DNA of 64,000 bases, from contig ONOL01000004.1 of NCBI GenBank assembly GCA_900319465.1, positions 1 through 64,000 of the forward strand, written 5' to 3'. A model generated the notes under the pieces. The model was not told the origin of the DNA. It was given only the letters and a program-made list of their open reading frames with translations, and made no database searches. A program made the translations under genes and the position numbers. Of this stretch, positions 63,484 to 64,000 are shown one piece after another; the stretch's first letter is position 1, and each line of letters begins with the position of its first letter. The DNA is from an uncultured Eubacteriales bacterium. Lineage in GTDB: Bacteria > Bacillota > Clostridia > Oscillospirales > Oscillospiraceae.

Positions 63484-64000
63484 GAAGCTATCTGATCGAC
63501 GGCGTTCTGGCGGGCGCGATGGTCTCCGTCGGCGGAGCCGTGCTGCTCTCCTGCGACAACCGCTATCTCGGCGCGTTTCTCTTCTGCATCGCGCTGCTGA
63601 GCATCTGCTGGTTCGGCTTCAACCTGTACACGGGCAAGGTCGGCTTCCTGTACCGCGATCACAGCCGCGCAGCGCTCGCAGAGGCTTTCTGCGGTCTTCT
63701 CGGCAACGCCCTTGGAACGCTGTTTTTCGGCGCGCTGATCGCGCTTGCCCTTCCGCAGCTCAGGGACGCCGCCCTCGCCGCCTGTGAGAAACGCCTGACG
63801 CAGCTTCCGCTCCAGACCCTCCTGCGCGGCTGCTTCTGCGGGCTGCTCATGTATACGGCGGTCTGGGTCTACCGGGAGAAGAAGACGCCGCTCGGCATCC
63901 TCTTCTGCATCCCCGTGTTCATCCTCGCCGGCTTTGAGCATTCCATCGCCGATATGTTCTACTTCGCGCTGGCCGGGCTCTACCGGCTGCGGAGCCTTTG
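63477..64000 (+). CDS. Formate/nitrite transporter (FNT) family protein, 3' cut by window edge
   Basis: 174 codons are visible with no stop. Five membrane helices can be read, with FGFNLYTGKVGFLY (the N-L-x-T-G-K-like FNT signature), LGTLFFGALIALA, LLRGCFCGLLMYTAVWVYR and IPVFILAGFEHSIADMFYFALAG, which carries the pore His region. The family forms pentameric formate or nitrite channels. It overlaps purM by 7 bp. Formate feeds 10-formyl-THF synthesis for two purine steps, so import or retention of formate would fit the operon; that is inference. Confidence 0.85.
   Translation, partial: MLRSYLIDGVLAGAMVSVGGAVLLSCDNRYLGAFLFCIALLSICWFGFNLYTGKVGFLYRDHSRAALAEAFCGLLGNALGTLFFGALIALALPQLRDAALAACEKRLTQLPLQTLLRGCFCGLLMYTAVWVYREKKTPLGILFCIPVFILAGFEHSIADMFYFALAGLYRLRSL

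Overview
The window looks like a chromosomal piece of a GC-rich, endospore-lineage Clostridium-class Firmicute, most likely Oscillospiraceae/Ruminococcaceae-like. The evidence is a bifunctional IspH-ribosomal protein S1 gene, sporulation-lineage genes (GerW/YtfJ, a DacF-type carboxypeptidase, a SpoIVFB-like protease), AAGGAGG ribosome binding sites, TTGACA/TATAAT promoters and a PyrR-type leader. Species cannot be named from sequence alone. No rRNA, tRNA, CRISPR array, integrase or transposase gene was seen.

Layout. 1-1.4 kb is a scarred, more AT-rich stretch: the tail of an unknown gene, an orphan fragment, a palindromic repeat, and an ORF joining the start of a transketolase subunit to the middle of an iron-type solute-binding protein. 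1.8-9.9 kb holds single accessory genes: a GNAT-RsgA fusion carrying a perfect 48-bp tandem duplication, a P-loop kinase, a TfoX-like protein, a winged-helix/nuclease-like protein, Ogt, a TetR regulator with two operator palindromes, a DUF362 protein, a decayed flavodoxin and a secreted 5'-nucleotidase. 10-13.3 kb has a DegT-type aminotransferase and a two-gene MotA/OmpA stator pair.

13.5-29.5 kb, all on the minus strand, is housekeeping: trigger factor-clpP-clpX-lon-engB, then site-2 protease-scpA-scpB-DUF2953-ytfJ-dac-rluB-BaiN-like-cmk-ispH/rpsA. 29.6-33.1 kb has a phosphoesterase, DUF1540, yraN, rnhB, rbgA and lepB. A four-gene glycan island (33.2-37.8 kb) lies between lepB and rplS. 38.4-41.8 kb has two [20 protein letters not shown] genes and a SpoIVFB-like protease. 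42-49.2 kb has an alpha/beta hydrolase, an NSS transporter, an ArAE-type membrane protein with a HAD-like tail, glycogen phosphorylase and an AraC regulator.

49.4-64 kb is one long plus-strand nucleotide block: a PyrR-type attenuator, pyrC-carB-pyrK-pyrD-pyrF-pyrE-pyrB-guaB, then a ZTP riboswitch with purE-purC-purF-purM and a formate/nitrite channel gene cut by the window edge. Most pyr and pur genes overlap by 1-8 bp, so translation is probably coupled. carA is absent from the block.

The strongest oddities are PyrB carrying only the zinc domain of the ATCase regulatory chain, PurF without its N-terminal catalytic cysteine, a strong internal ribosome binding site inside ispH/rpsA, the ZTP riboswitch overlapping a terminator, the perfect tandem duplication in the GNAT domain, and the orphan MotA/OmpA pair.
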